Notes under the pieces: model-generated
Told to the model about the DNA's origin: nothing
What the model saw: the letters and a program-made list of their open reading frames with translations, nothing else
Database searches by the model: none
NCBI GenBank assembly: GCA_029562975.1
Contig: JAKQTR010000038.1
Location: 372,001 to 436,000, forward strand
From: Acidobacteriota bacterium
GTDB taxonomy: Bacteria; Acidobacteriota; Vicinamibacteria; Vicinamibacterales; JAKQTR01
DNA: 64,000 nucleotides
Direction: 5' to 3'
Program-made: the position numbers and the translations under genes
Part shown: positions 51,311-60,802 of the stretch, one piece after another
Layout of the letters: each line of letters begins with the position of its first letter
Numbering within the stretch: position 1 is the first letter of the stretch

Positions 51311-52834
51311 CTAGCGCCGATGGCGGCTGCGCGTCTTGTGCGGGCGCGCGACGAACCACGCCGCCAGCGCGCCGACGGCGCACGCCCAGGCGAAGGCGTC
51401 GCCGGTGCGGGCGTACACCGTGCGGTTGTCGAGGAACCGCACCTCGCCGGTCACGACCGCCGGTTCGAAGAGGGGCGTCATCGCCGTGACCCTCCCGTAC
51501 GGATCGACGATGCCGCTGATGCCCGTGTTGGCGGCCCGCAGCAGGTAGCGGCCCTGCTCGACGGCCCGGAGCGTGGCCATCCAGAAGTGCTGGTACGGCG
51601 CCGACGACCGCCCGTACCAGGCGTCGTTCGTGATCGTCGTCAGCAGCTGGCTCCCGCGCGCGGTGAACGCCGCGATGAGGTCCGGATACACCACCTCGTA
51701 GCAGATCGCCGTCGAGAGCCTGTTCGCGCCAATCGGCATCACGACGGCCTGGCGGCCGGGCGAGAAGTCGGACACCGACTCGACAAGCGGCGCCACGAAG
51801 AAGAGCAGGCGCTTCAGCGGCACGAACTCGCCGAAGGGCACGAGGTGCATCTTGCGGTACACGCCGGCGGTGCTGCCGTCGGGCGCGAGGAGGAACGCGG
51901 CGTTGTAGAAGCGCGGCGGCTTCCCCGCCTCGAACTGGTCGCTCCCGAACAAGAGCGACACGCCCGCCTCGCGCACCGTCCGGCGGATGGCGTCCTGCCC
52001 CGCCCGATCGTGCTCGAACATGAACGGGGTCGAGGACTCGGGCCACACGACGAGCGACGCTCCGCGGGCGGCCGCATCGCGGGTCTGGTCGAGATAGGTG
52101 CCGAGGATGCGCTCGGCCTTCCGCGCGTCCCACTTCTGGTGCTGAAGGATGTTGCCCTGCGCGAGCGCCACGCGGATGGTCGGGCCGCCCGCGCTCAGGC
52201 TTCCCTCCCGCACGCGCCACGCACCCCAGGCGACGAGCGCGCCGACGAGCAATGCCATCCCTGCCGGGGCCGCCCAGCGGACCCGCCCGCGCCCGACGAT
52301 GCCCACGGCGACGGAGGCCGAGGTTGCCGCCAGGAGCGCCGACAGCCCGTAGACGCCGGCCAGGCTTGCGGCCTGCACGACCGGGATGACGCCGGCCTGG
52401 CTCGACCCAAGCTGCACCCACGGGAACCCCCCGAGGATCCAGCGGCGCAGCCACTCGGTCGCCACCCACGCGGCGGGCGCGATCATCAGCCCCGGCGGGC
52501 CGTTGCGCGCGGCGACGCGCGCGGTCACGGCGGCGAACCCGGCCGGGAAGAGCGCCAGGTAGGCCACGAGCAGCGCGCCGGCGAACACCGCCAGGGGCGC
52601 GCTGACGCCCCCGAAGGTCCGCAGCACGTCCGGCGTCCAGTACAGCGTGCCCGCGAAGTAGACGGTACCGGAAAGGAGGCCGAGCAGGAACGGGCGGCGA
52701 GGCGGCCGCCCGCCGTGTCCGGCGAGGGCCACCAGGAGCGGCGCCAAGGCGGCCCACGCCAGGGCGGGATGCCCGTACCGCGGGAAGCTGAGGGCCAGCA
52801 GGACGCCGGAGAGGAGCGCTAACGCGTGACCCAG
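51311..52834 (-). CDS. lnt: Apolipoprotein N-acyltransferase
   Basis: An inner-membrane enzyme that adds the third acyl chain to lipoproteins, required for Lol sorting. The nitrilase domain shows the triad: Glu in LVVWPESSTPF, Lys in YRKMHLVPFGEFVP and Cys in STAICYEVVYPD. The N-terminal helices begin with LLSGVLLALSFPRYGHPALAWAAL (core SFPRYGHPALAW), a clear Lnt N-terminus. The frame there has no ATG, GTG or TTG: the first TTG, at 52747, would delete this helix. I set the start tentatively at the CTG at 52834, which overlaps the SPOR gene by 16 bases and gives 507 residues, the usual Lnt length. The true start is uncertain. Confidence 0.85.
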   Translation of the reverse strand: MGHALALLSGVLLALSFPRYGHPALAWAALAPLLVALAGHGGRPPRRPFLLGLLSGTVYFAGTLYWTPDVLRTFGGVSAPLAVFAGALLVAYLALFPAGFAAVTARVAARNGPPGLMIAPAAWVATEWLRRWILGGFPWVQLGSSQAGVIPVVQAASLAGVYGLSALLAATSASVAVGIVGRGRVRWAAPAGMALLVGALVAWGAWRVREGSLSAGGPTIRVALAQGNILQHQKWDARKAERILGTYLDQTRDAAARGASLVVWPESSTPFMFEHDRAGQDAIRRTVREAGVSLLFGSDQFEAGKPPRFYNAAFLLAPDGSTAGVYRKMHLVPFGEFVPLKRLLFFVAPLVESVSDFSPGRQAVVMPIGANRLSTAICYEVVYPDLIAAFTARGSQLLTTITNDAWYGRSSAPYQHFWMATLRAVEQGRYLLRAANTGISGIVDPYGRVTAMTPLFEPAVVTGEVRFLDNRTVYARTGDAFAWACAVGALAAWFVARPHKTRSRHRR

Positions 52835-53544
52835 GGCTGGTACCGCTTCTCTTCGCGCTTCAGGCGCTCGGCGAGAGCGTCGGCGGCGCGCTTGTCCTTG
52901 AACGAGCCAATCCGCACGCGGAACACGGCGGGGTTGTCCCTGGCGCCCGGAGCGAGGACCCTCGCATCGAACCCCTTGGCCTTCAGCTGCCGGACGATCG
53001 CGTCTGCCTCGGCGCGGTTCCGCACGGCGGCCACCTGCACGGTGTACGCGCCTGGGGCCCCGGCGTCGGGCGCGGCCGCGTTCGGCGCGCCCGCCCCAGC
53101 CGCCCCCGGCGGCCGCGTCGGCCCGGGCGCGTCGGCGGCGGATGGGCTCGGCTCCGCGACGGGTTCGGCCGGCACGTCGGGAGGCGGCTCCGGCCTCGCC
53201 CGCGGCAGGTCCGGGGCCGGCACCTCCTCCAAACGCTCCACTGGCGGATGCGATCCCAGCCGCGCCGGGTAGGTGAAGCCGGTGGCGCCTGCGTCCGCGC
53301 CGGATTCGCGGACGGGCGTGTCGGCGCCGTCCGCCAGCGGCGCCTCGGCGGCGCCGGCATCGGCCACGACCTGCGACGACGCGATCGTTCCGTCATCCTG
53401 GGCCGGGCTCCGCGCGGTCCGCACGCCCCGGCCGACGAGCACCCCGCACAGGAAGACGGCCACCAGCACGACGGTGGCCGCCATGAACGCGAACACGAGC
53501 TGCTTGTCGTTCAGCTGCACGCCGCGGAACCGTTCGTCGGACAT
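52819..53544 (-). CDS. SPOR-domain membrane protein
   Basis: A 241-residue single-pass protein: short cytoplasmic head, one helix at about residues 17-38 (VFAFMAATVVLVAVFLCGVLVG), a long Pro/Ala/Glu linker, and a C-terminal SPOR domain (about 162-240) with YTVQVAAVRNRAEADAIVRQLKAKG and FRVRIGSFKDKRAADALAERL. SPOR domains bind denuded septal peptidoglycan, so a division-site or cell-wall role is likely. Its stop lies inside the presumed 5' end of lnt. Confidence 0.85.
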   Translation of the reverse strand: MSDERFRGVQLNDKQLVFAFMAATVVLVAVFLCGVLVGRGVRTARSPAQDDGTIASSQVVADAGAAEAPLADGADTPVRESGADAGATGFTYPARLGSHPPVERLEEVPAPDLPRARPEPPPDVPAEPVAEPSPSAADAPGPTRPPGAAGAGAPNAAAPDAGAPGAYTVQVAAVRNRAEADAIVRQLKAKGFDARVLAPGARDNPAVFRVRIGSFKDKRAADALAERLKREEKRYQPWVTR

Positions 53545-53568
53545 GAGCGCCCGCGCCTCGGCGGCCCG

Positions 53569-54321
53569 CTACGACTGGCGGGTGAACAGCCCGCGCAGCA
53601 GGTCGACGGGCAGCGGGAACACGATCGTCGAGTTCTTCTCCGCCGCGATCTCGGTCAGCGTCTGGAGGTACCGCAGCGTCATCGTCTCCGCCTGCGTGCC
53701 GATGATCCGCGCCGCCTGCGCGAGCTCCTCGGCGGCGGCGAGCTCGCCCTCGGCGTGGATGATCTTCGCGCGCTTCTCGCGCTCGGCTTCCGCCTGGCGC
53801 GCCATGGCGCGCTGCATGTTCTCCGGCAGATCGACGTGCTTGACCTCGACCGCCGACACCTTGATGCCCCACACGTCCGTGTGCTGGTCCAGGATCTGCT
53901 GGAGCTGCGCGTTCAGCCGCTCCCGCGCGGAGAGGAGGTCGTCGAGTTCCACCTGTCCGAGCACGCTCCGCAGCGTCGTCTGGGCCAGCTGCGACGTGGC
54001 GTAGTGATAGTTCTCCACCTGGACGATGGCGTTCTGCGGATGGACGACGCGGAAGTACACGACCGCGTTGACCTTCACCGAGACGTTGTCCCGCGTGATG
54101 ATGTCCTGCGGCGGCACGTCCAGCACGACCGTGCGCAGGCCGACCCGGACCATGCGGTCGATGGGCGCGAACACGAGGATCACGCCCGGGCCCTTCGGCT
54201 GGGGCAGCAGCTTGCCCAGCCTGAAGATCACGCCGCGCTCGTACTCCGCGAGGATCTTGATCGACCCGACCAGGTACACCGCGATGATGAAGGCGACGAG
54301 CATGAGCGGATTGGGCGTCAT
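53569..54321 (-). CDS. Slipin (stomatin/prohibitin-family membrane protein)
   Basis: A 250-residue SPFH protein. One N-terminal hydrophobic helix ([17 protein letters not shown]) is followed by the SPFH domain: [59 protein letters not shown] and [19 protein letters not shown], then a helix with [32 protein letters not shown] (core [15 protein letters not shown]). These are slipin signatures, and the ATG overlaps the nfeD stop (ATGA), the standard nfeD-slipin pair. The pair acts in membrane microdomain organisation. Confidence 0.9.
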   Translation of the reverse strand: MTPNPLMLVAFIIAVYLVGSIKILAEYERGVIFRLGKLLPQPKGPGVILVFAPIDRMVRVGLRTVVLDVPPQDIITRDNVSVKVNAVVYFRVVHPQNAIVQVENYHYATSQLAQTTLRSVLGQVELDDLLSARERLNAQLQQILDQHTDVWGIKVSAVEVKHVDLPENMQRAMARQAEAEREKRAKIIHAEGELAAAEELAQAARIIGTQAETMTLRYLQTLTEIAAEKNSTIVFPLPVDLLRGLFTRQS

Positions 54322-55691
54322 GATGACGGACCCCCCTGAGAAGGGCGGCGCGCGACGGACAGGACGAGCCCGTCGATGCCGCCGATGACGACCGTGTCTC
54401 CCGCGCCGACGGCCTCGGCGGAGCGCGCGGCCCAGATCTCCCCGTGCACGGACACCCGGCCTTCCCCGCCGGCGGGAATAGGGGTCAGCGCCTTCCCCGT
54501 CGCGCCCAGCATGCCCGCCGCGCCCGTCACCGAGGGCCGGCGCTGCGAGATCACGGCGAGGCGCACCAGGAACAGGACGATCGCCGCGAGCGCGGCGACA
54601 ATCGGCAGGATGAGGCCGAGGCTCACCCGCAGCTCCGGCGTGGGCGCGTCGATGAGAATCATCGAGCCCAGCAGCAGGCTGACGATGCCCCCGACGCCGA
54701 GCAGGCCGAAGCTGGCGACCTTGACCTCGAGGACGAGCAGCGCGAGGCCGAAGAGGATGAGGAGCACGCCGGCGTAGTTCACGGGCAGCACCTGGAAGGT
54801 GAAGAACGCCAGCAGCAGGCAGATTCCCCCGACGACCCCGGGCAGGACCGCGCCCGGCGACCAGAGCTCGACCGTGAGCCCGAGGACGCCCAGGCTGAGC
54901 AGGATGTAGGCGATGTTCGGGTGGGCCAGCGCGCTCAGGACGCGCTGGCGGAGCGGCATCGCGATCGCCTCGATGCGCGCGCCGGAGGTCCGCAGCGTCT
55001 GCGTCCGCCCGTCGAACCGGCGGATCTCGCGCCCGTCGATCTGGGCCAGCAGGTCGTTCACGTCGGAGGCAACCAGGTCGATGAGGGGCGGCGAGGCCTT
55101 GAGCGCCTCGGTCTCGGTGAAGGCGCGGCTCTCGCGGACCGCCTGTTCCGCCCAGTCGACGTTGCGGTTCCGGCCGGCCGCGAGCGTGCGGGCGTACGCG
55201 GCCACGTCGGAAGCGGCTTTCTTGGACGTCGTTTCGTCCATTTTCTCGCCCTGCCCCGACACCGGGTGGGCGGCCCCGATGTGGGTGCCGGGGGCCATCG
55301 CCGCCACGTCCGCGGCGATGATGATGAGGAACCCCGCCGAGGCCGCCCGCGCGCCCGACGGCGCCACGAAGACGGCGATGGGGGTCTTCGACGAGAGCAT
55401 CCGCGTCACGATGGTCCGCGTGGAATCCACCAGGCCGCCGGGCGTCTCGAGCACGAAGACCAGGAGCGCCGCCTCTTCCGCGTCGGCGCGCTCCATGGCG
55501 CCAACCATGAACTCGGCCGACACGGGATGGATGAGGGCGTCGACGCCGGCGACGAAGACGAGGGGCGCGGCCTCATCGGCGCGGGCCGGTGCCGTCAGCG
55601 CCGCCGCGCCCAAGGCCATCGCGAGCACGATCGCGCGGCGGGCGCGGGCGCATCGGCGGCGCCGCACCCGAGCGTCGGAACAGCTAGCCAT
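54318..55691 (-). CDS. NfeD-family membrane-bound ClpP-class serine protease
   Basis: A 457-residue protein with a signal peptide (1-38), a ClpP-like protease domain (about 44-230) and a C-terminal membrane region with about four helices plus an NfeD beta domain (about 385-457). The catalytic Ser lies in [15 protein letters not shown] and the Lys in [15 protein letters not shown], the Ser-Lys dyad of archaeal 1510-[13 protein letters not shown] is the substrate block. The downstream slipin is the usual substrate/partner in this family. The start is ATG 55691, 40 bases after a TATAAT. Confidence 0.88.
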   Translation of the reverse strand: MASCSDARVRRRRCARARRAIVLAMALGAAALTAPARADEAAPLVFVAGVDALIHPVSAEFMVGAMERADAEEAALLVFVLETPGGLVDSTRTIVTRMLSSKTPIAVFVAPSGARAASAGFLIIIAADVAAMAPGTHIGAAHPVSGQGEKMDETTSKKAASDVAAYARTLAAGRNRNVDWAEQAVRESRAFTETEALKASPPLIDLVASDVNDLLAQIDGREIRRFDGRTQTLRTSGARIEAIAMPLRQRVLSALAHPNIAYILLSLGVLGLTVELWSPGAVLPGVVGGICLLLAFFTFQVLPVNYAGVLLILFGLALLVLEVKVASFGLLGVGGIVSLLLGSMILIDAPTPELRVSLGLILPIVAALAAIVLFLVRLAVISQRRPSVTGAAGMLGATGKALTPIPAGGEGRVSVHGEIWAARSAEAVGAGDTVVIGGIDGLVLSVARRPSQGGPSS

Positions 55692-55730
55692 CGCGCGGCC
55701 CTCCGCGCCCGCCCCGGCGGGCGCAGCACG

Positions 55731-55736
55731 ATTATA
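55731..55736 (-). promoter_or_regulatory. -10 element (TATAAT) of the nfeD-slipin-SPOR-lnt unit
   Basis: A perfect TATAAT followed by C on the minus strand, 40 bases before the nfeD ATG. It overlaps the last codons of the TPR gene, so nfeD has its own promoter. Confidence 0.5.
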
Positions 55737-58035
55737 CCGGAGGGGCTGATGGGGGACGGACCTGGTCCAGGAGCTGTCTGGCGTGGACCGAACCCGGGTC
55801 GAGGGCCAGCGCGCGCTCGGCTTCCGCCCGGCATGCGGCGGGGTCGCGCGCTTCGAGGTAGGCCTCGGCGAGGGCGAGCCTCGCGGCCGCCGTGTCCCGG
55901 CTCCAGATCGACACCTTGAACGCGTCGATGGCCTCCTGCAGCCGGCCCGTCCGCAAGTACGAGCGCCCGAGCAGGAGGTGCGCCTCCGCTTCGTACGGCG
56001 ACAGGTAGAGCGCGCGTCGCAGGTCGGACTCGGCGTCCCGATCGCTCTCGCGCTCGAACGCGCGCCGCCCCCGCTCGAGGTAGAACGCCGCCAGGTCGCG
56101 CTGGTCCCGGCTGGCAGCGGATTCGATCGCCGCGTCGATGCGGCGCGCCCGCCGCGGCGCCATCGAGTCCTTGAGCCGTTCGAGCCCGCCCGGGGGCCGG
56201 GGGGGCCACCCGCCCTGGAGGTCGATCCCTTCGAACGCCGACGACAGGCGCCCGGCCAGCGCGAGTTCCCTGGCGGCCTCGGCCGGCTGCCCTGTCCCCG
56301 CCAGCGCCCGCGCCAGCAGCGCGTGCGCGGCGCTGTCGGTCGGCGCGAGCCGCACGGCTTCCCGCAGCCAGTATCCGGCCCCCTGCGGGCTCCCGTCCAG
56401 CCAGTGAGCGTATCCCAGGTTGAAGAGATAGTCCGGTTCGAGAGGTTCCAGCCTGCGCGCCTGGTCGAAGTACCACACGGCGCTCCCCGCGCCGGGCGGC
56501 AGCGATCCGGCGCGCAGGCGCACCACGCCGAGGTTGTTCAGCACCGGCGCGGACGGCGCGCGCGCCTGGAGCGCGGCCAGCACCTGATAGGCGGGCGTGA
56601 AGCTGCCGAGGGCGATGTGCGCCAGGGCCGCGACCAGGCCCGCCTCGGCGCCGTGCGAGGCGGAGTCCATGATCGGCCCCAGCGCGTCGAGCGCGAGCCG
56701 GTAGTCGCCGGCGGCCAGCCGCGACTGGGCGAGCGCGAGGCGGGCTTCCGGGAACTCGGGGTGCAAGTCGAGCGCCTTGGACAAGAACGTCGTCTGGGCG
56801 GCCGGCGACTCGGCGATCAGGCCCTTCACGTACTGCTCGAACGCCGCAGGCGGCACGCCGAGGACGAGCCCCGCCGGCTCCGCCTGGCCGGGCTGCGCCG
56901 CCGGCCCCGCCCCGAGCAAGCGCGCGGCCAATTCCCGGTAGAGCCCGGGCAGTTCCGCCAGTGGGCCGCGCACGTCCTGTTCCGCGTCCATCCGCCCCGA
57001 CTCGAGGTGGATCCGCCGCGCGCGCAGCACGAGGTCCCCGGCTTCGACCATCAGCGCGCCCGTCACGACCTCGTCGGCGCCAATCAGGTCGCCGATCCGC
57101 ACGACGGTCGCCCGGCTGAGGGCGGCGCGCGGCGGCACCTGGAGGCGGTCGAACGCGCACCGCCTTTCCTCGCGCGCCATGACCTCGAGTCCGGCTCGGC
57201 GGAACTCGTCGGCCAGGACGAGAGCCGATCCTTCCGACAGCCACGCGAGGCCGGGCTGCCTGGAGGCGTTCTCGAACGGCATCACGAGCACGCCTCCGCC
57301 GCCGAGCGGCCGAGGCGCGGGCGCCGGGACGTCCTGCGCCGCCACGGCTCGCTCGGCCGCCCCGGACGCCGCCGGCGCCTGCGCCGCAACGGTCGTCTGC
57401 GCCAGCGCCCCCGCCATCGCGACGAGCGCGGCTGCGGCCCGTCCGGCATCGGCGCCCGGCCTGCGCGCGGCCGTGCGGGTGACCCTCACCACGCACTCCC
57501 CGTTTCCGCTCGCCAGGCAGCCGACGATGCCCACCTCGGCCGCGACGCCCGCGATCTCCAGGCAGGTCTCGACGACGGCCGCATAGAAGCCGCATAGCGG
57601 CTGCGGCGCCGCCTCCCGGACGGCGCAGAAGAGCGACCGCGAGATGGCGAACGTGCCCACCCTGCCGCGCCAGCGGATCCGCACCCGGCTTTCGCTCCAC
57701 GTGCGCCGCACGACGTGCCTGGCGAGGCGAAGCGCTGCGCGCGCCCTGAGCGCGCGCGGCAGCGCGTGGAGCGGCCAGCGCACGAACGGCGTCAGCCCGT
57801 CATGCACCCAGCGCGCCGAAAGCGATCCGGCGCGGCGCATGACCGCGTCGTACTGCTCGTGTTCGTGCCTCAGGAAGCTGAAGATCGCCTGGACGCCGGA
57901 GACGTAGACGTGCTTGGCCCGAAACCCCCTCGGGGTCAGCCATGACTCGTAGAACCAGACCCGCACCGGGAGCGCTTCCGAGATCGCCTGGTAGAGGCTC
58001 GTCGCGAGGAATGGAGCGATTACCGCCGTACCCAT
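55732..58035 (-). CDS. V4R-like / TolB-N-like / TPR multidomain protein with internal signal sequence
   Basis: A 767-residue protein I do not recognise as a whole. Residues 1-185 resemble a V4R-type small-ligand domain: ISRSLFCAVREAA, FYAAVVETCLEIAG and the closing GCLASGNGECVVRV (Cys-Ser-Gly-Cys pattern). Then RVTRTAARR plus AAALVAMAGALA (184-212) looks exactly like a signal peptide. Residues 248-345 resemble the TolB-N/FlgO-like fold (VLVMPFENAS...LADEFRRAGLEVMA). From about 400, TPR repeats follow (LDLHPEFPEARLALAQ; FNLGYAHWLDGS; EAHLLLGRSYLRTGRLQEAIDAF). A good Shine-Dalgarno site sits before Val183 (57489), so a second, exported product may start there. Divergent from mobA. Confidence 0.65.
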   Translation of the reverse strand: MGTAVIAPFLATSLYQAISEALPVRVWFYESWLTPRGFRAKHVYVSGVQAIFSFLRHEHEQYDAVMRRAGSLSARWVHDGLTPFVRWPLHALPRALRARAALRLARHVVRRTWSESRVRIRWRGRVGTFAISRSLFCAVREAAPQPLCGFYAAVVETCLEIAGVAAEVGIVGCLASGNGECVVRVTRTAARRPGADAGRAAAALVAMAGALAQTTVAAQAPAASGAAERAVAAQDVPAPAPRPLGGGGVLVMPFENASRQPGLAWLSEGSALVLADEFRRAGLEVMAREERRCAFDRLQVPPRAALSRATVVRIGDLIGADEVVTGALMVEAGDLVLRARRIHLESGRMDAEQDVRGPLAELPGLYRELAARLLGAGPAAQPGQAEPAGLVLGVPPAAFEQYVKGLIAESPAAQTTFLSKALDLHPEFPEARLALAQSRLAAGDYRLALDALGPIMDSASHGAEAGLVAALAHIALGSFTPAYQVLAALQARAPSAPVLNNLGVVRLRAGSLPPGAGSAVWYFDQARRLEPLEPDYLFNLGYAHWLDGSPQGAGYWLREAVRLAPTDSAAHALLARALAGTGQPAEAARELALAGRLSSAFEGIDLQGGWPPRPPGGLERLKDSMAPRRARRIDAAIESAASRDQRDLAAFYLERGRRAFERESDRDAESDLRRALYLSPYEAEAHLLLGRSYLRTGRLQEAIDAFKVSIWSRDTAAARLALAEAYLEARDPAACRAEAERALALDPGSVHARQLLDQVRPPSAPPV

Positions 58036-58082
58036 TTTTCTGCTAACTTACTGTATTTCCGCGTGGAGCCGCGCATCGATTC

Positions 58083-58697
58083 ATGGAGAGCGCAGCGATC
58101 CTCGCCGGCGGCCGGGCCAGCCGCATGGGCGGGCAGGACAAAGGCCGCCTCCTCGTGGGAGCCCGCACCATCCTCGAGCGCGAACTCGACGCGCTCGCCG
58201 GCCTCGGCTGTCCGGTCGTCATCATCACGCCGGAGCCGGATCGCTATGCGGACACCGGTCTGGCCGTGATCGCCGACGCGCTGCCCGGCTGCGGCAGCCT
58301 CGGCGGCATCTACACCGCCGTGACGCTCGGGGACGGGCCTGTCCTCGTCCTGGCCTGCGATATGCCGTTTCTGACGACGGCGTTCCTCGCCCGGCTCCAG
58401 GAGGCCGGGCGGGAGGCCGACGTCGCCATCCCGAAGACGCCAGCCGGGTATCACCCGTTGTGCGCGAGCTACGCCCCGTCGTGCGCTCCGGCCATCCGCT
58501 CCAGAATCGAGGCGGGCGCGCTCAAGGCGACCGGGTTTCTCCAGGACGTCCGCGTGCGCGAGGTGGGGCCGGGCGAGATCGCGCCGTTCGATCCGGACGG
58601 CCTGCTCCTGTTCAACGTCAACACGCCCGCGGACCTGGCGGCGGCCCGGGCCGCGGCCCGCCGCCTCGCGCGCGCGGCGCGCCGCGGCCCATCGTAG
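58083..58697 (+). CDS. mobA: Molybdenum cofactor guanylyltransferase
   Basis: A 204-residue nucleotidyltransferase that adds GMP to molybdopterin to give the MGD cofactor. The GTP-binding loop is AAILAGGRASRMGGQDKGRLLV, and LACDMPFLTTAFLARL carries the metal-binding Asp. NVNTPADLAAA is the standard C-terminal motif. It implies at least one DMSO-reductase-family molybdoenzyme elsewhere. It is 44 bases upstream of argS on the same strand. Confidence 0.9.
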   Translation: MESAAILAGGRASRMGGQDKGRLLVGARTILERELDALAGLGCPVVIITPEPDRYADTGLAVIADALPGCGSLGGIYTAVTLGDGPVLVLACDMPFLTTAFLARLQEAGREADVAIPKTPAGYHPLCASYAPSCAPAIRSRIEAGALKATGFLQDVRVREVGPGEIAPFDPDGLLLFNVNTPADLAAARAAARRLARAARRGPS

Positions 58698-58741
58698 ATG
58701 GCTGGCCGAAGCCGAGTCAACGGCCGCCGGAAGAGCACACC

Positions 58742-60781
58742 ATGATCCTTGCCGTCCACGAAGACCTCCGCCGCCGCGTGACAGCCGCCGTCACGGGCTT
58801 GTACGGCCTCGCGCCGGCCGACCTGCCGCAGGTGCCAATCGCGATGCCCCCGAACCGCGGCCTCGGCGACCTGGCCGTGACCGTCGCCTTCGATCTCGCG
58901 CGCCGCTTGAGGAAGCCGCCGCGCGCCGTCGGCCAGGAGCTGGCGGCGCGGCTCGGCGTGGTGCCGGGCGTGGCCCGCGTCGAGTGCGCGGCGAACGGCT
59001 ACCTCAACGTGTTCCTGGACCGCCCGGCCTTCCTGCGCGATCGCCTCTCGAACCGCGTGGACGGCGGCGGCGGCGCGGCCCGCGACAAGGTCATCGTCGA
59101 GCACACCGCCATCAACCCGAACAAGGCCGCCCACATCGGCCACCTGCGCAACTGCGCCCTTGGCGACACGCTGGTGCGATCGCTGCGGTTCCTCGGACAC
59201 GCGGTGGAGATCCAGAACTACATCGACGACACCGGCGTTCAAGTGGCCGACGTGGTCGTCGGGTTCCGGCATCTCGAGGGCCGGAGCGCGGCCGATGTCG
59301 AGGCGATCGCGAGGGACACCCGGTTCGACCACTACTGCTGGGACCTCTACGCGCGCGTGACCGGCTGGTACGAAGCCGACAAGGCGCGCCTGGCCGTGCG
59401 GGCCGAGGCGCTGCACGAGATCGAACGAGGCGAGGGCGAATCGGCCGCGATCGGCCGCCTCGTCGCGGATCGTATCGTCCGGTGCCACCTGAAAACGATG
59501 GCGCGGCTGAACGTGCGCTACGATCTGCTGACGTGGGAGGGCGACATCCTGCGCCTCCAGTTCTGGAGCAAGGCCTTCGAGCGTCTCAAGGCCGACGGCG
59601 CCGTGTACTTCCAGGGCAGCGGCCGGCTGGCGGGATGCTGGGTCATGCGGATCGAGGACGGCATCGCCCACGCGCCGCGCGGGGCGGAGGCCGCCGAGGG
59701 GGCACTGACGCGCGAGGACGCCGGCGAGGACGCCGAACAGGCGGAGAAGGTGATCGTCCGCTCGAACGGCACGGTGACCTACGTCGGCAAGGACATCGCG
59801 TACCAGTTCTGGAAGTTCGGCCTCCTCGGCGAGGACTTCCACTACCGGCTCTTCGGCGAGACCGGCCACGACGGGCCTCTCTGGGCCACCTCGTCGGTGG
59901 CGACGCCCGAGGAAGCCGCGCTGCGCCCGAGCTTCGGGCGGGCCCGCGCCGTCTACAACGTCATCGACGTCCGCCAGTCCTACCTGCAGCGGCTCCTGTC
60001 GCAGGCGCTGGCCGCGGCCGGACACCCTGACGAGGCCGAGCGCTCGCATCACTTCGCGTACGAGATGGTGGCGCTCTCGCACCAGACTGCGCGGCACCTC
60101 GGCTACGCGCCGGAAGCCGAGGAGGCGGGCCGGCCCTTCGTCGAGGTGTCGGGCCGGAAAGGGCTCGGCGTCAAGGCCGACGATCTGGTCGACACGCTGA
60201 TCGAGAAGGCGCTGGCGGAAGTGACGGCGCGCCATCCCGAACTGCCGGAGCCGGAGCGGCGCCGCACTGCCGAGACGATCGCCGTGGCCGCGGTCCGGTA
60301 CTTCATGGTGCGCTTCTCGCGGGGCAAGGTCATCGCGTTCGACATCGACGAGGCGCTCAGCTTCGAGGGCGAGAGCGGGCCGTACCTGCAGTATTCAGTC
60401 GTCCGCGCCGCGAACATCTTCCAGAAGCTCCGGGAGCGCGACGGCCTGGACGAAGCCGCCGTGCTCGGCGGGCTGGACGGGCTGGCAATCGAAGAGCTGG
60501 CCGGCAATGACGACGCCAGCGGCGTCTGGGCGCTCGTCCTCGAGGCCGCGCGGCTCGACGAGATCGCCCAGCAGGCCGTGCGCTCGCTCGAGTTCTCCGG
60601 GCTCGCCAAGTGGGCGTTCGCGCTCGCGCAGCTGTTCAACGCGTTCTACCACCGGTACCCGGTGCTCAACGAGGAGCGGCGGGATGCGAAGTTGTGGCGC
60701 GCCGCAGGCGTGGCGTACTTCCGCATGCAGATGACCCGCGCCCTCGATCTGATGGGCATCGAAGTGCCGGCGAGGATGTAG
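58742..60781 (+). CDS. argS: Arginyl-tRNA synthetase
   Basis: A 679-residue class I synthetase. An additional N-terminal domain opens the protein (ALAVHEDLRRRV; PPNRGLGDLAVTVAFDLA), then the HIGH motif as NPNKAAHIGHLRN, the tRNA-binding block EIQNYIDDTGVQVADVVVG and VTYVGKDIAYQFWKFGL. The KMSKS loop is the degenerate SGRKGLGVK, as in many ArgS. The C-terminal DALR-like domain ends DLMGIEVPARM with LTRALDLMGI-type sequence. An acidic insert lies at about 325-340 (EDAGEDAEQAEK). It is followed 21 bases later by a glutamine amidotransferase gene. Confidence 0.95.
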   Translation: MILAVHEDLRRRVTAAVTGLYGLAPADLPQVPIAMPPNRGLGDLAVTVAFDLARRLRKPPRAVGQELAARLGVVPGVARVECAANGYLNVFLDRPAFLRDRLSNRVDGGGGAARDKVIVEHTAINPNKAAHIGHLRNCALGDTLVRSLRFLGHAVEIQNYIDDTGVQVADVVVGFRHLEGRSAADVEAIARDTRFDHYCWDLYARVTGWYEADKARLAVRAEALHEIERGEGESAAIGRLVADRIVRCHLKTMARLNVRYDLLTWEGDILRLQFWSKAFERLKADGAVYFQGSGRLAGCWVMRIEDGIAHAPRGAEAAEGALTREDAGEDAEQAEKVIVRSNGTVTYVGKDIAYQFWKFGLLGEDFHYRLFGETGHDGPLWATSSVATPEEAALRPSFGRARAVYNVIDVRQSYLQRLLSQALAAAGHPDEAERSHHFAYEMVALSHQTARHLGYAPEAEEAGRPFVEVSGRKGLGVKADDLVDTLIEKALAEVTARHPELPEPERRRTAETIAVAAVRYFMVRFSRGKVIAFDIDEALSFEGESGPYLQYSVVRAANIFQKLRERDGLDEAAVLGGLDGLAIEELAGNDDASGVWALVLEAARLDEIAQQAVRSLEFSGLAKWAFALAQLFNAFYHRYPVLNEERRDAKLWRAAGVAYFRMQMTRALDLMGIEVPARM

Positions 60782-60802
60782 GCTGTTGCTGGAGGACCGT
60801 GC

